This document shows, piece after piece, positions 63,373 through 64,000 of a stretch of 64,000 bases of DNA. How positions within the stretch are numbered: the first letter of the stretch is position 1; every line of letters begins with the position of its first letter. Position numbers and translations under genes: made by a program. The notes beneath the pieces are model-generated. The model saw only the letters and a program-made list of their open reading frames with translations. It was not told the origin of the DNA and ran no database searches. The stretch comes from an uncultured Clostridia bacterium (GTDB lineage: Bacteria; Bacillota; Clostridia; Oscillospirales; Ruminococcaceae). The stretch spans positions 56,326-120,325 of the forward strand of contig CANQKD010000006.1 of NCBI GenBank assembly GCA_947624375.1. The letters are read 5' to 3'.

Positions 63373-63564
63373 CTATTCAATTATAAACTTATTGAGCTCG
63401 CGAATCGTCATATCAACGGGCTCGATTCCTTTTTCCTTGCAATATCGGCTTATGCCGCGATAATCATAATGAATATCATCAGGCGAAACGGGAGAGGTAA
63501 ATCCCCCTGCTTTTTCAGCGGCTTCATCAAGCTCTCTCATATTTTTAATATCTTCACTTGTCAT
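63373..63564 (-). CDS. Small unrecognised protein (63 residues)
   Basis: MTSEDIKNMRELDEAAEKAG, then GISRYCKEKGIEPVDMTIREL. Soluble and acidic, no recognised domain. Its ATG overlaps the stop of the upstream ORF by four bases, which supports both as a real two-gene unit. Function unknown; small paired ORFs can be toxin-antitoxin pairs but no such family is recognised here. Confidence 0.5.
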   Translation of the reverse strand: MTSEDIKNMRELDEAAEKAGGFTSPVSPDDIHYDYRGISRYCKEKGIEPVDMTIRELNKFIIE

Positions 63565-63824
63565 GCCATGCCTCTTTTCTTAATATATCCAGCCTTCTTC
63601 ATAAACAAGTTTTTGCCATTCCTCAAAAAAAGGTTTCTGCCTGCCTTCAGGCTTCTCTCTATGCGGTCAAGAAACTCTTCATCGGTCTCTTTCCATGTGC
63701 CGATATATGAAACATGGTGTTCATCATCAGTGATAATTACTTCTCCATATCCCGGTTCGTTGTATGCACAACTGTCGGTGTTGAAAACTTTTCTGTACTT
63801 TTTTATACTATCTATACTTACCAT
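63561..63824 (-). CDS. Small unrecognised protein (87 residues)
   Basis: MVSIDSIKKYRKVFNTDSCA, then YGEVIITDDEHHVSYIGTWK and TDEEFLDRIERSL, ending in a Lys/Arg-rich stretch. Soluble. AAGGCGG lies just upstream of the ATG. No family recognised. Coupled to the 63373 ORF by an ATGA overlap. Confidence 0.5.
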   Translation of the reverse strand: MVSIDSIKKYRKVFNTDSCAYNEPGYGEVIITDDEHHVSYIGTWKETDEEFLDRIERSLKAGRNLFLRNGKNLFMKKAGYIKKRGMA

Positions 63825-64000
63825 ATGACCGCCTTGTATGATATAGTTATCCCTAAATCATACTCTCCTTTCATCAAAATGTGGTATAATAGAAATTGGG
63901 TACTGTGGACTTTTGATTTGATCCTGTAGCTCGACTACTTTAAGGAGTGTAAAGCCACAATTCTATTCCAAATGTTAATAGCCGGATAAGTCATAGAATT
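63825..64000. other. End of window, no feature identified
   Basis: AT-rich sequence with a possible minus-strand -10 (TATTAT, about 63884-63889) for the two small ORFs. No ORF, tRNA or hairpin terminator is clear. Confidence 0.3.

Overview
The window looks like chromosome from an anaerobic, spore-forming Gram-positive of the Clostridia, most likely a Ruminococcus-type member of the Oscillospiraceae. This placement is inference from gene content: dipicolinate synthase genes (dpaA, dpaB), the DapL aminotransferase route to diaminopimelate, a class B sortase, LCP and SpoIID-like envelope proteins, glucan/choline-binding-type repeats, several carbohydrate ABC transporters, strong TTGACA-17-TATAAT promoters and a Firmicutes-type LexA box. 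Nothing proves the genus. No IS transposase, prophage, CRISPR array or tRNA gene was found.

Layout. 1-2846: end of a sugar ABC transporter operon. 2987-6115: an LCP protein facing a two-gene SufC/SufB-like Fe-S module. 6269-10523: dapF, dapL and, on the other strand, the dipicolinate synthase pair. 10703-16351: a DUF4830 protein, a pseudouridine synthase, an orphan MsmK/UgpC-type sugar ATPase, an SGNH lipoprotein and a PurF-like protein without its glutaminase cysteine. 16929-30385: a 13-kb apparent operon with two ATPases (one fused to an AbrB-like domain), a CBM-fused solute-binding protein, four permeases, an NHL/TPR membrane protein, a Yip1 protein and a DUF5696 protein. 30459-31371: a 449-bp unit in two copies, each with a 32-codon hydrophobic peptide, a structured leader that buries the ribosome binding site, and a convergent antisense promoter, i.e. 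a tandem type I toxin-antitoxin-like module. 31445-39575: cysteine desulfurase and ThiI, CinA-type amidohydrolase, sortase B, a poly-Thr cell wall hydrolase, a SpoIID-like protein and a zinc-ribbon protein. 40260-42424: a gene-free array of about 16 palindromes centred on GAATATTC.

42503-47926 (minus strand) is a lysine-riboswitch-controlled operon asd-dapA-dapB plus three passengers, including a CapA-like protein. 48422-53259 holds queA, a PAS protein, tgt, smpB and ssrA (tmRNA). 53646-60887 holds an unrecognised protein, a wall-binding repeat protein with its WYL regulator and a UPF0291 protein, a two-gene SOS-box operon with a sigma-like HTH protein, and a large proline-rich membrane protein. 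60916-62070 is rplJ-rplL with an L10 leader. The end holds two small unrecognised ORFs.

The gaps at 7136-7591, 49484-50086, 51608-52365, 53297-53580, 54540-55287 and 62120-63360 are built from the same shuffled modules: perfect hairpins, conserved five-heptamer blocks and GAATATTC palindromes. These repeats, the tandem TA-like unit, the SOS operon and the 13-kb transporter locus are the parts most worth a second look.
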